Source of the DNA: Planctomycetaceae bacterium
GTDB taxonomy: Bacteria > Planctomycetota > Planctomycetia > Pirellulales > Thermoguttaceae
Direction: 5' to 3'
NCBI GenBank assembly: GCA_031261125.1
Contig: JAISJZ010000179.1
Location: forward strand, 1-13,975
DNA: 13,975 nt
The position numbers were made by a program, and so were the translations under genes. The notes under the pieces were generated by a model, which did no database searches, had not been told where the DNA came from, and was given only the letters and a program-made list of their open reading frames with translations. This document shows, one piece after another, positions 7,098-13,975 of this stretch; the stretch's first letter is position 1, and every line of letters begins with the position of its first letter.

Positions 7098-10079
7098 ATG
7101 GTCGAACCGCTCACGCTCAATTTGCGATTCTTGGCACGGGACCTCAACCTGCCGCAGGAAAAAGTTCAAGCCGTCGTTTCTCTTCTCGATGAAGGATTGC
7201 CTGTTCCGTTTATCGCCCGATACCGGAAAGATAAGACAGAAAATCTCGATGAAGAAATTCTGCGGCAAATCGAAGAGGAACTCAAATATCAGCGGTCGCT
7301 TGCGGAACGGAAACTGACCATTCTCAAAACGCTGGAAGTCCAAGGCAAACTCACGCCGGAACTCGAACAACTCATTCGGGATGCCCGGTCGCCGAAACGT
7401 CTCGAAGATATTTATCTTCCGTTCAAGCCGAAACGCCGGACATTGGCTTTTGCCGCGCGGGAAAGCGGACTCGAACCTTTGGCGTTGGAAATTCTGAACG
7501 GAACGGTCGCACCGGAAAATCTTGATGCCCGTGCCGCCGAATTCATCAACGAAGACAAGAAAGTCAAGAATGCCGCCGAAGCAATTCAGGGGGCGGGGCA
7601 TATCATCGCCGAAATGTTCAGCGAAAATCTGGACTTGATTGTCAAAACCCGTGAAAACGTTCACCGCTACGGAAAACTGGTTTGCGAACGGATTGCCCAG
7701 CCGGCGGCGGTTTCCGCATCGACAGCAACGCCGCCCGAAGTCAAAGACGGCAAACCGAAGGAAGCCGTACTGCCGCAGGAAGCGGATGAAGTGAAGAGTG
7801 AAGAGTTGACAGTCAATAGCGGGCAGCCGGAAGAAGAACCGGTTGCCGAGCCGGAACAGCCGCAGGACGAAACGGAACAACCCGGCAATACCGTCGCCGG
7901 CTCGCAAGAAGAACCCCAAGCCCCGACGGCGGAAACCGTTGCCGAACAATTCGAGCAATGGAAAGAAACGAACGCTGAAAAAGAGGGACCCAAAGTCATT
8001 TCGCAGAACACGCTGAAAAAGCGTAAGAAGGAAGAAATACGAAAGAAAAAAGATGAATACCGGGTAAAACAGCAGGAACGGTTCGAGCATCAATTTTCGG
8101 AGTACTTCAACTTCGGCAGCAGTTTGCGGAATCTTCCGCCGCACCGGGTTCTGGCGTTCAACCGCGGCGAACATCTTAAAGTCCTGCGTGTCAAAATCGA
8201 AAACGATGAAGAGAAAACGCTGTATCACGTTCAGGACATCTGTGTTCCGCAGGAGCATATTCACAAAAACTTCCTGACCGGCTGTCTGAAAGATGCGCTG
8301 CATCGTCTTGTGCTTCCGTTTCTCGAACGGGAAATCCGCCGGGAACTAACCGAGCAGGCGGAAACACAGTCCGTAAAAGTGTTTGCGAAAAATTTGCGTT
8401 CGCTGCTGTTGCAGCCGCCGTTATACCGCAAACGGGTTATCGCTCTTGACCCCGGTTTCAAACACGGTTGTAAAGTCGTGCCGCTCGATGAATTCGGCAA
8501 CGTCCTCGATTTTGAAACGGTCTATTTCATCGGCGATGACGGACGCAAAGAAAAAGCGGTTCAAAAGATTGCCGACTTCATCCGCAAGTACAATATCAAC
8601 GTTGTCGCTATCGGCAATGGAACCGCCTGCCGCGAAACAGAGGCAATCGTTGCCAATATGCTGGCATCGCAATTTTCCGACGCAGATGTTTCTTACACCA
8701 TCGTCAATGAAGCCGGTGCAAGTGTGTATTCCGTCAGCAATGTGGCGAAAGAGGAATTCCCGAACTACGACAATTTTCTCCGCGGTGCCGTGTCGATTGG
8801 TCGCCGGCTTCAAGACCCGCTCAATGAGTTGGTCAAAGTCGAGCCGGCAAGTTTGGGTGTCGGAATGTATCAGCACGATTTGAAGAACAAACAACTTCAA
8901 GCGATGCTGGACGATGTCGTGGGGTCTTGCGTCAACTTCGTCGGCGTTGACCTGAATTCGGCAACGCCGTCGATTCTGAAATACGTCGCCGGTTTGAATC
9001 AAGTAACCGCAAAACGGATTTATGATTACCGCAAAGAACACGGTCCGTACCGCAACCGGCACGAATTGAAAAACGTTGCAGGTTTCGGCGAAGCGACGTT
9101 CACGCACGCTGCCGGTTTCCTGAAAATCCGCGACGGCGAAAATCCGCTCGACGAAACGCGGGTGCATCCCGAAAGTTATGATACTGCGGCGCAAATCCTT
9201 GAAAAACTTGGATTTACGGCAGGCGACTTATGTAATGCCGATAAGGTGAAAGAATTGGCGGCAAAAATTGAAACGGAACGTGTCGGTGAACTTGCTGCCA
9301 AATTTTCCGCCGAGTTGAACGCCGGTCTCTACACGGTGCGGGACATCTTGGAGGACTTAATGCGACCGGGGCGTGACCCGCGGGAAACGCTGCCGCCGCC
9401 GGTGTTCAAGAAAGGCATAGTGAAATTGGAGGACTTGTCTGTCGGTATGGAATTGAGCGGAACGATTTTGAACGTTGTCGATTTCGGGGCGTTCATCGAC
9501 ATCGGTCTGCACGATGCCGGTCTGATTCATATCAGTCAGATGTCCGACGGTTACATCCGGGACGCTCACGAAAAAGTCGCAGTCGGCGATGTTGTCCGCT
9601 GTTGGGTGAGCGAAATTGACCCGGTGAAAAAGCGGGCAGCGTTGTCGATGCTGCCGCCCGGTACGGTAAAACAGCAGCCGAAGCCGGAAAGGAAACCGTT
9701 TGTCAGCGGCGAGGGTTTGCCCCGCCGTGAAAACGAACCGCAGCAGCGTAAACCACCGCACCGACCGCGGGAAGATAGACCGGCAGCAGCCCGTCCGCCG
9801 CAAACAGGAACGGCATCGCCGCAAGCGGCTGGAACGAACAACTCCGACCGTCCCCGGCGTGCGGATGAGCGTGCGCCGCGGCGAGACGACAATCGGCGCG
9901 ATGACCGGCGGAACGGCGGACGAACTGAAGACCGCAATCCGAATAGAGAACCGAAAACATACTTTGCTGCGGCAAAAAAAGACGAACCGAAGAAACTGAC
10001 CGAAGCGCAGAAGACCGGCAAAGAAGTGCTGCGGGGCTTCGGTGAACTGGCTCAATTTCTCGGACAAAAAGAAGAGTAG
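7098..10079 (+). CDS. tex: Tex-family S1 RNA-binding protein with acidic insert and basic tail
   Basis: This 993-residue protein follows the Tex/YhgF plan. The N-terminal helical region contains VPFIARYRK and YLPFKPKRR. A YqgF/RNase H-like domain has D451 in ALDPGFKHG, GNGTACRETE (506-515) and NEAGASVYS (from 537). A helix-hairpin-helix region spans about 616-676 (GVDLNSATPSIL, AGFLKI). An S1 domain spans about 784-853 (VDFGAFIDIG, GLIHIS). Tex proteins are usually about 720-780 residues. The excess here is an E/P/Q-rich insert at about 202-298, followed by a Lys-rich helix, plus a 140-residue R/P/D/Q-rich tail from about 853. Bacterial Tex is a cytoplasmic nucleic-acid-binding factor related to eukaryotic Spt6. 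The ATG at 7098 is chosen because it gives the family's normal N-terminus. A GTG at 6993 would add 35 residues encoded by hairpin repeats. No Shine-Dalgarno sequence precedes either start. Confidence 0.95.
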   Translation: MVEPLTLNLRFLARDLNLPQEKVQAVVSLLDEGLPVPFIARYRKDKTENLDEEILRQIEEELKYQRSLAERKLTILKTLEVQGKLTPELEQLIRDARSPKRLEDIYLPFKPKRRTLAFAARESGLEPLALEILNGTVAPENLDARAAEFINEDKKVKNAAEAIQGAGHIIAEMFSENLDLIVKTRENVHRYGKLVCERIAQPAAVSASTATPPEVKDGKPKEAVLPQEADEVKSEELTVNSGQPEEEPVAEPEQPQDETEQPGNTVAGSQEEPQAPTAETVAEQFEQWKETNAEKEGPKVISQNTLKKRKKEEIRKKKDEYRVKQQERFEHQFSEYFNFGSSLRNLPPHRVLAFNRGEHLKVLRVKIENDEEKTLYHVQDICVPQEHIHKNFLTGCLKDALHRLVLPFLEREIRRELTEQAETQSVKVFAKNLRSLLLQPPLYRKRVIALDPGFKHGCKVVPLDEFGNVLDFETVYFIGDDGRKEKAVQKIADFIRKYNINVVAIGNGTACRETEAIVANMLASQFSDADVSYTIVNEAGASVYSVSNVAKEEFPNYDNFLRGAVSIGRRLQDPLNELVKVEPASLGVGMYQHDLKNKQLQAMLDDVVGSCVNFVGVDLNSATPSILKYVAGLNQVTAKRIYDYRKEHGPYRNRHELKNVAGFGEATFTHAAGFLKIRDGENPLDETRVHPESYDTAAQILEKLGFTAGDLCNADKVKELAAKIETERVGELAAKFSAELNAGLYTVRDILEDLMRPGRDPRETLPPPVFKKGIVKLEDLSVGMELSGTILNVVDFGAFIDIGLHDAGLIHISQMSDGYIRDAHEKVAVGDVVRCWVSEIDPVKKRAALSMLPPGTVKQQPKPERKPFVSGEGLPRRENEPQQRKPPHRPREDRPAAARPPQTGTASPQAAGTNNSDRPRRADERAPRRDDNRRDDRRNGGRTEDRNPNREPKTYFAAAKKDEPKKLTEAQKTGKEVLRGFGELAQFLGQKEE
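7791..7816 (+). repeat. Tandem heptamer plus TTGAC-A-GTCAA palindrome in the tex acidic linker
   Basis: GTGAAGA occurs twice in tandem (7791-7804) and is followed by the palindrome TTGAC-A-GTCAA (7806-7816). It encodes VKSEELTVNSG within the disordered linker. Its opposite strand reads LLTVNSSLFTS in one frame, which resembles the Ser/Asn/Leu/Thr-rich peptides made by short repetitive DNA in many bacterial genomes. It is probably a fragment of intergenic-type repeat absorbed into a tolerant coding region. Confidence 0.4.
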
Positions 10080-10097
10080 TTTTGACAACTCTTCTTT
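10068..10097. terminator. Bidirectional hairpin between tex and the oxidoreductase gene
   Basis: AAAGAAGAGT at 10068-10077 is the exact reverse complement of ACTCTTCTTT at 10088-10097, giving a 10-bp stem with a 10-nt loop. The tex TAG stop (10077-10079) begins in the last base of the left arm. It sits between two convergent genes whose stops are 52 bp apart. In the minus direction the stem is followed by further T residues (CTTTTTG), a fair intrinsic terminator. In the plus direction the T run is in the stem itself and the tail is only moderately T-rich. Confidence 0.6.
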
Positions 10098-10131
10098 CTG
10101 TTTCTGTCTGGGTTTTTCAGAGATAACAACC

Positions 10132-11466
10132 TTAAAACACGTTTTTCGTTTCGCCGGGAACAGCATACGGATAATTGCCGTCCGTATTCGGTTTCACCGG
10201 TGCCTCACCGTCCATTGCCAGCGTCTCCAAGTTTGGACACAACACCACATCGGAGTTGACAATCTGCTCCCACGTTACCCGCTGTCCCGAATTCTGTGCC
10301 GCACGTCCCAAAAGCGACGCAAAGTTCGCTTCCGCCGCCCGATGTCCCTCGTTGTACGGCTTGTTGTTCCGAACGGCATCGAAAAACAAATCGTGTTCGT
10401 ACTGATACGGATTCGGTTCCTTGCCGTCGTCCGCCCAAATCTGGGATTCCTTCGACATCGTTTGGTCTTTGAAAAGTTTTGTCCCTGCTTTGGACAAACT
10501 CTCCATCAGCACTGCCGAACCTTTCGTACCGTGAGCAAAGTCGCTGTACATATTGAAACAGTTCATCCGGTACCGTCCGTGCGAAGTCAAATGCGTTCCG
10601 TCGGCAAACTGAAATTCGTGATAGTAAGTATCGTATGACTCGCCTTTGAGATTCGGTTCGCTCCGTCCGCCGAGCGCGATGCACGAAACAGGCCACGAAC
10701 CTTTTGCCCAGCACGCAACGTCAATGTTGTGAATACAATAATCAATGAACAGGTTCGCCCCCGCCCAATCGAAGCAGTGGAAGTTCTTAATTTGGAATTC
10801 GACCTCCGTCATATCGGCGGGTTTCGTTCCGCCTTTGACCAAGCCGTCGTGCAGCCGAAATCCGCGGAGGTGAATCAGTTGTCCGATTTCGCCGCCGTGA
10901 ATCCGTTTGATGACTTCTTCACGGGCTTTACTGTGCCGCCACATCAAACCGCAGGCGATTTTCACGCCGGTTTCGTCGGCAAGTTTCGCCGCCGCCTGAA
11001 TCCGCCGGGTACCGGGCGAATCAACGGCAAACGGTTTTTCCATAAAGACGTTGATGCCTTTTTTAACGGCATATTCAACATGCAGCGGACGGAATCCGCA
11101 CGGCGAGGCAAAAATCGCCACATCGCCTTTGTTCAAGGTGTCGATTGCCTGTTTGTAGGCATTCAGACCGGAAAATTGTTTTTCCGGCGGGACAACGACG
11201 CGACCGGTCTGCTTCTCAAACTGCTGGACAAGGGCAGCGGTGCTGTTCTTGGTGCGGTCCGGGAACGCATCGGCGACAGCGACGAGTTTCGTGTTATCGT
11301 CTGCGTACAGGGCTTGGGCAGCGGCACCGCGACCGCGACCGCCGGCACCGACGAGGGCAATTTGAATCAGGTTTGATTCCGCAGCGTGAACCTTGGGCGT
11401 ATTCGCCGTAAGGGCTTGCCCTGCGGACAGAACGGCAGCAACTTTCAGAAAATCACGGCGTTTCAT
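10132..11466 (-). CDS. Tat-exported Gfo/Idh/MocA-family oxidoreductase
   Basis: This 444-residue protein starts with a twin-arginine signal, KRRDFLK at residues 2-8, then a hydrophobic stretch and VHA|AES as a likely cleavage site near 28. The Rossmann motif is ALVGAGGRGRG (about 37-47), with D66 in VAVAD as a possible ribose-contact acid. The family's EKP motif is at 143-145 (FMEKPFAVD), and the second-domain active-site motif is CIHNIDVACW (about 244-253). It is expected to fold in the cytoplasm with NAD(P) and be exported folded, to oxidise or epimerise a sugar or cyclitol derivative; the substrate is unknown. Such Tat-tagged Gfo/Idh/MocA paralogues are typical of planctomycetes. The ATG at 11466 is chosen because it places the RR motif at the N-terminus; an in-frame ATG at 11529 would bury it behind 21 residues. 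It is transcribed leftwards after the HDOD gene, convergent with tex. Confidence 0.95.
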   Translation of the reverse strand: MKRRDFLKVAAVLSAGQALTANTPKVHAAESNLIQIALVGAGGRGRGAAAQALYADDNTKLVAVADAFPDRTKNSTAALVQQFEKQTGRVVVPPEKQFSGLNAYKQAIDTLNKGDVAIFASPCGFRPLHVEYAVKKGINVFMEKPFAVDSPGTRRIQAAAKLADETGVKIACGLMWRHSKAREEVIKRIHGGEIGQLIHLRGFRLHDGLVKGGTKPADMTEVEFQIKNFHCFDWAGANLFIDYCIHNIDVACWAKGSWPVSCIALGGRSEPNLKGESYDTYYHEFQFADGTHLTSHGRYRMNCFNMYSDFAHGTKGSAVLMESLSKAGTKLFKDQTMSKESQIWADDGKEPNPYQYEHDLFFDAVRNNKPYNEGHRAAEANFASLLGRAAQNSGQRVTWEQIVNSDVVLCPNLETLAMDGEAPVKPNTDGNYPYAVPGETKNVF

Positions 11467-11495
11467 TAGAGCAAGGGAAATGAGGTGAGAGCGAA

Positions 11496-11501
11496 AGTAT
11501 A
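11496..11501 (-). promoter_or_regulatory. Candidate -10 box for the oxidoreductase gene
   Basis: TATACT on the minus strand (one mismatch from TATAAT) lies about 29 nt before the oxidoreductase ATG, within the 97-bp gap after the HDOD gene. A -35 at the expected spacing is weak. It suggests the oxidoreductase gene may have its own promoter and may not depend only on read-through from the HDOD gene. Confidence 0.3.
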
Positions 11502-11563
11502 GTATTAAAGCACATACAGCACCGGACACAAAAGCATAGTTCCCGCACCGCCCGCATCACCGG

Positions 11564-12472
11564 TTAACTTTCTTCGATATACGACGAGAGCGTTCTTTTC
11601 GGCTTCGGAATCTGAATGATTTGAGCGTACTGGTCAAACTCACGGTCAACGCGGTCAAACATCGTTTTGATAATCCGCTCTTTACCCGGAAAGACCTTGG
11701 AAAAATACTTCTGAAACAATTCCTGTTCAAGCCAACTATCATTTGCCGCAATCGGCAAAAACGCCGACAAGGCAACGGCTATTTTCTCCGCCTGCTCTTC
11801 GGATTCGTCCAGCAACTCGTCGATGCGTAAATGACTTTCGATGATGCCGGTAAGTTGCTGCGGCAGTTTCCAGGCAGCACCCATAAATCCGCCGGCATCG
11901 GCGTGTGTCCAACCAAAGGTACTCTTCTCCAGTTCTGAAAGGCGGGACGCTTTTCCTTTTGCCAGTTGGTCGAGTACCGCTCCGTACTCCGCCTTTTTGA
12001 TTTTCAACAGCAGCGGAATCGCCATATCTTGAAGCAGCGCACCGGCAAATGCCATTTCGGCATCGCCTTTCTTAATTTCCAAGAGCATAAAGCGGGCGAA
12101 CATTGCTCTGCGGAGGGAATCCTGCCAAAGCATCGCCACGTCGAACGCACCGGACATACTCTTCGGAATCAAACTGAATACCGCTTTCCAAAGAACAAAA
12201 TTTTTGACAATCCGAATTCCAACGAGTGCAACTCCCTGCTTAACGTTGGAAATCGCACTTTGAAAGCCGAAGTAGGATGAGTTCAGAAACTTCAATACTT
12301 GTGCCGCCAGGGCGGGGTCTGCCTCAATCGGTCGGACAAGGTCGTTGATGTTGACTTTGGATAAATCGTTATCGAGTTGCAAGACCGTCAATGCACTGTG
12401 CGGCATCGCCGGCAGATGTTCAATCGTTAAAATCTTGCGTAATTCTTCGTGAATGGCAGACGGCGTACTCAT
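11564..12472 (-). CDS. HDOD-domain signalling protein
   Basis: This 302-residue protein is a single HDOD domain with no fused receiver, GGDEF or other output domain. It shows LPAMP at 20-24, DPALAAQVLKFLNSSYFGF (52-70), the ISNVKQGVALVG helix (74-85), FAGALLQDMAIPLLL (142-156) where true HD proteins have HD, FGWTHADAGG (186-195), and a LPQQLTGIIESH segment ending at 214. Catalytic metal ligands of the HD phosphohydrolase fold are mostly missing (QD in place of HD, SH in place of HH), as defines HDOD. Family members act as non-catalytic regulators or adaptors in second-messenger, motility and stress signalling. It is cytoplasmic, with no signal or membrane segment. The ATG at 12470-12472 is well placed for the family N-terminus, without a Shine-Dalgarno sequence. 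Its own promoter candidate lies in the 88-bp gap upstream. Confidence 0.93.
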   Translation of the reverse strand: MSTPSAIHEELRKILTIEHLPAMPHSALTVLQLDNDLSKVNINDLVRPIEADPALAAQVLKFLNSSYFGFQSAISNVKQGVALVGIRIVKNFVLWKAVFSLIPKSMSGAFDVAMLWQDSLRRAMFARFMLLEIKKGDAEMAFAGALLQDMAIPLLLKIKKAEYGAVLDQLAKGKASRLSELEKSTFGWTHADAGGFMGAAWKLPQQLTGIIESHLRIDELLDESEEQAEKIAVALSAFLPIAANDSWLEQELFQKYFSKVFPGKERIIKTMFDRVDREFDQYAQIIQIPKPKRTLSSYIEES

Positions 12473-12487
12473 CGGTCAGGGGGTAGA

Positions 12488-12532
12488 GGGTTGATTTCAC
12501 TATCCTACTCTTTTCAAAAAAGATATCAACCC
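12488..12532. promoter_or_regulatory. 8-bp inverted repeat around the HDOD promoter (possible operator or hairpin)
   Basis: GGGTTGAT at 12488-12495 and its exact reverse complement ATCAACCC at 12525-12532 are separated by 29 bp. The right arm overlaps the candidate -35, and the left arm lies between the candidate -10 and the start codon. Either two half-sites for a regulator or a long-looped hairpin would fit. Confidence 0.4.
12502..12529 (-). promoter_or_regulatory. Candidate promoter for the HDOD gene
   Basis: On the minus strand TTGATA (12524-12529; one mismatch from TTGACA) and TAGGAT (12502-12507; two mismatches from TATAAT) are separated by 16 bp. The -10 is about 30 nt before the HDOD ATG. 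This is the best sigma70-like pair among the gaps on this strand. Confidence 0.4.
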
Positions 12533-12549
12533 GTTGCGTAATTTTTTAA

Positions 12550-12565
12550 TGTTCACCTGTTCACC
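12550..12565. repeat. Perfect tandem 8-mer TGTTCACC x2 over a stop codon
   Basis: TGTTCACC occurs twice without spacing, and the TGA stop of the carbohydrate-related gene (12561-12563 on the minus strand) lies in one copy. It looks like a small slippage duplication at the gene end. A further in-frame TAA follows a few codons later, so the duplication changes the C-terminus by only a few residues. Confidence 0.5.
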
Positions 12566-13975
12566 ACGCAATTTTGTATAAAAATTCGTCCTTCTGAGTT
12601 GTGAAAACCGTGTATCTGCCGTCCTGCCTGAATGGAACATCCCGCAATTCCTTGCCGTCGGCATCGACCGCTTTCACGCTCTTCGCCGGAACGGCAAGGG
12701 CAATTTCCGTTGCAGGTTCATTCGGTAAAGGAATGACCTTATGTGTTTTCGCTTTGTTATCGCTTTCGATACGGAACGCACCGGAAGTTCTCACAAAATC
12801 GAAGTCAGCCGGCTTGTCGGACGGAATCAAACGTTCACTCAACGCCTCGTCTTCCCATTCAACCGGTTCAGCCGAAATGCTCGTAATTTTACCGTCCTGT
12901 CCGCGTTCCACTTTCAGCCGCGCGACAGCATAACGGTCGGCACCGGTGTCCAATCCCAGCAGTTTTGCCCGGTGTCCGTTACCTTTTGCATCGTAAAGTC
13001 CGACAACAAGGTAGTACCGTCCCGCTGGTAAATCATCGGGAATGAAACTCTCATACGGTTCTGTCTGTACATCGCCCTTCCATTCAGGAACCGGTGTTTT
13101 CTGATAACCGCCGCCGGAAAGAAACGCTTCCTTTGGCTTGTGGTGCCAGTTGATTTGCTTTTCCGTACAATGAATGAACACAGCATAATCAAGGGATGCC
13201 GGCTGACGAGCAGCCGAGTTAAATGTTTTCCAGATGTATTCTGCGGAGAATTTATTGCTGCCGAGATACTTGAACGATTTTAACTTCGGCAATAACGGTA
13301 AAACATTGCCGCTGTTCGTCTGCCGGGCATTGACGAAAATAGACGACTTGCCGTTTGCTTCGTCCTCTCTGCCGCCTGTTTCAATGATCTTTCCGCTGCC
13401 GTCCCGGCTGATACCTGAAACGATACCGTTGGAACGGCTGTCCGCAAAATAACCGTACTGCGGAAGTGTTCTTCCCGGCGTATCCGGCGGAGTGATTTTC
13501 CAATCATCTTTCCCTTGGTTAACGTAAATCTTTGTTCCGCCGCTCCAAGTGATAAGCAAATGCTGAATGTTATTATCAACGAATTCAACTTTTTCGATAT
13601 GTTTGTCCGCGAGGTGCCGCACTAAATCCTGTGCCAGCCAATATTTACGGACGGCACCGCGTTTTTCGCTGCCCCAATCCGCCATCAAGGAATGTCCGGT
13701 GAGGATTTCTGAAACGATGTAATCATCACTTTCAATACCGTGCAGCGAACGACCCCGCTGTGCTTCGTACCGGTTGCTGTATCCGGCTCCGTGCAAAGAA
13801 AAAGTATTGTGATGTACGGCATCGAACCACGGAACCCGCGACCATTCTTTGCACTTGATTTGCATACGGAACTCCCCGGATTCCGGCGAAATAAGCATAA
13901 ATTGGCAGTCCGCCCCGTCCAGATGTCCGATCAGTGAATCCATTCCCGCTTCGCTGCTCGTCGTTGCCGAGGAAA
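12561..13975 (-). CDS. C-terminal part of a large, probably carbohydrate-active protein (5'-partial)
   Basis: The frame is open to the window edge: upstream of the first Met (13943) it reads SSATTSSEAG without a stop, so the true start lies beyond 13975. About 471 residues are visible. The first 120 (SEAGMDSLIGHLDGADCQF, then VHHNTFSLHG, SLMADWG and RKYWLAQDLVRHL) look like the end of a (beta/alpha)8-barrel-type glycoside-hydrolase-like region. They are followed by a beta-rich segment (VEFVDNN, WSGGTKIYVNQGKDDW, LPQYGYFA). A middle beta-sandwich-like domain carries FIPDDLPAGRYYLVVGLYDAKG, a pattern of bacterial Ig-like sugar-protein modules, and a last beta domain ends in EFLYKIAW. I do not recognise a named family with certainty. 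The composition and acidic or aromatic clusters suit a secreted or periplasmic polysaccharide-related enzyme. Its signal peptide, if any, is outside the window. The HDOD gene follows after 88 bp. Confidence 0.82.
   Translation of the reverse strand, partial: SSATTSSEAGMDSLIGHLDGADCQFMLISPESGEFRMQIKCKEWSRVPWFDAVHHNTFSLHGAGYSNRYEAQRGRSLHGIESDDYIVSEILTGHSLMADWGSEKRGAVRKYWLAQDLVRHLADKHIEKVEFVDNNIQHLLITWSGGTKIYVNQGKDDWKITPPDTPGRTLPQYGYFADSRSNGIVSGISRDGSGKIIETGGREDEANGKSSIFVNARQTNSGNVLPLLPKLKSFKYLGSNKFSAEYIWKTFNSAARQPASLDYAVFIHCTEKQINWHHKPKEAFLSGGGYQKTPVPEWKGDVQTEPYESFIPDDLPAGRYYLVVGLYDAKGNGHRAKLLGLDTGADRYAVARLKVERGQDGKITSISAEPVEWEDEALSERLIPSDKPADFDFVRTSGAFRIESDNKAKTHKVIPLPNEPATEIALAVPAKSVKAVDADGKELRDVPFRQDGRYTVFTTQKDEFLYKIAW

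Noticed and set aside
7092..8303. 403-codon open frame on the minus strand opposite tex
   Set aside because: It is F/R/N-rich without any family motif and lies wholly opposite a strongly conserved gene. It results from codon bias that leaves the antisense frame free of stops.
8421..10166. Long minus-strand frames opposite the 3' half of tex (257, 269 and 151 codons)
   Set aside because: They overlap conserved YqgF, HhH and S1 domains and have shadow-like composition (F/R/S-rich) with no recognisable domain.
10475..10500. TTTGTCC-CTGCTTT-GGACAAA inverted repeat inside the oxidoreductase gene
   Set aside because: It is a 7-bp chance palindrome in coding DNA that translates to ordinary family sequence, with no flank shared with other repeats.
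11320..11350. GCGACC direct repeats near the oxidoreductase start
   Set aside because: They are explained by the Gly/Arg-rich nucleotide-binding motif GGRGRG.
10729..11376. 215-codon plus-strand frame opposite the oxidoreductase
   Set aside because: The minus-strand frame carries the Tat, GAGGRGRG, EKP and HNID motifs; the plus frame carries none.

Overview
The window reads as a stretch of planctomycete-like chromosome, perhaps a moderate-GC, host-associated or environmental lineage related to Pirellulales. I infer this from four things: a giant envelope-type repeat protein, a Tat-exported Gfo/Idh/MocA oxidoreductase, a Tex protein with long disordered extensions, and starts without Shine-Dalgarno sequences. 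Base composition is about half GC by eye. No 16S rRNA or other taxonomic marker is present, so the assignment is an inference. I found no tRNA, rRNA, CRISPR array, transposase, integrase or phage gene. Coding density is very high, and the largest gene-free gap is about 217 bp.

Left part (1-6281, + strand): the 3' portion, over 2,090 codons, of a giant gene that enters from outside the window. It is built almost entirely of about 29 degenerate modules of 55-100 residues that look like secretin N-domain (NolW/Secretin_N) folds. No secretin barrel domain follows. The first 1.15 kb keeps a clear tandem super-repeat with periods of 369, 366 and 366 bp.

Middle part: a YihX-like HAD phosphatase (6251-6880, - strand) overlaps the 3' end of the giant gene by 31 bp tail to tail. 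It is divergent from tex (7098-10079, + strand). The 217-bp divergent gap carries candidate promoters and three tandem GGGA-N4-TCCC-type hairpins. A fourth hairpin of the same kind, with a shared flank, lies inside a linker of the giant gene. This points to a dispersed palindromic mini-repeat family.

Right part (10132-13975, - strand): three genes transcribed leftwards. In transcription order they are a partial, probably carbohydrate-related large protein (from beyond 13975 to 12561), an HDOD-domain signalling protein (12472-11564) and a Tat-exported Gfo/Idh/MocA oxidoreductase (11466-10132). Tex and the oxidoreductase converge on a hairpin that embeds the tex stop codon and probably terminates in both directions. 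The HDOD gene has a candidate promoter flanked by an 8-bp perfect inverted repeat.

I see no complete multi-gene novel system. The most unusual items are the giant secretin-N-like array, the hairpin mini-repeat family and the Tex protein with an acidic insert and a basic tail. The neighbouring genes do not obviously share one pathway. The oxidoreductase and the carbohydrate-related protein may both concern glycan or sugar-derivative metabolism.
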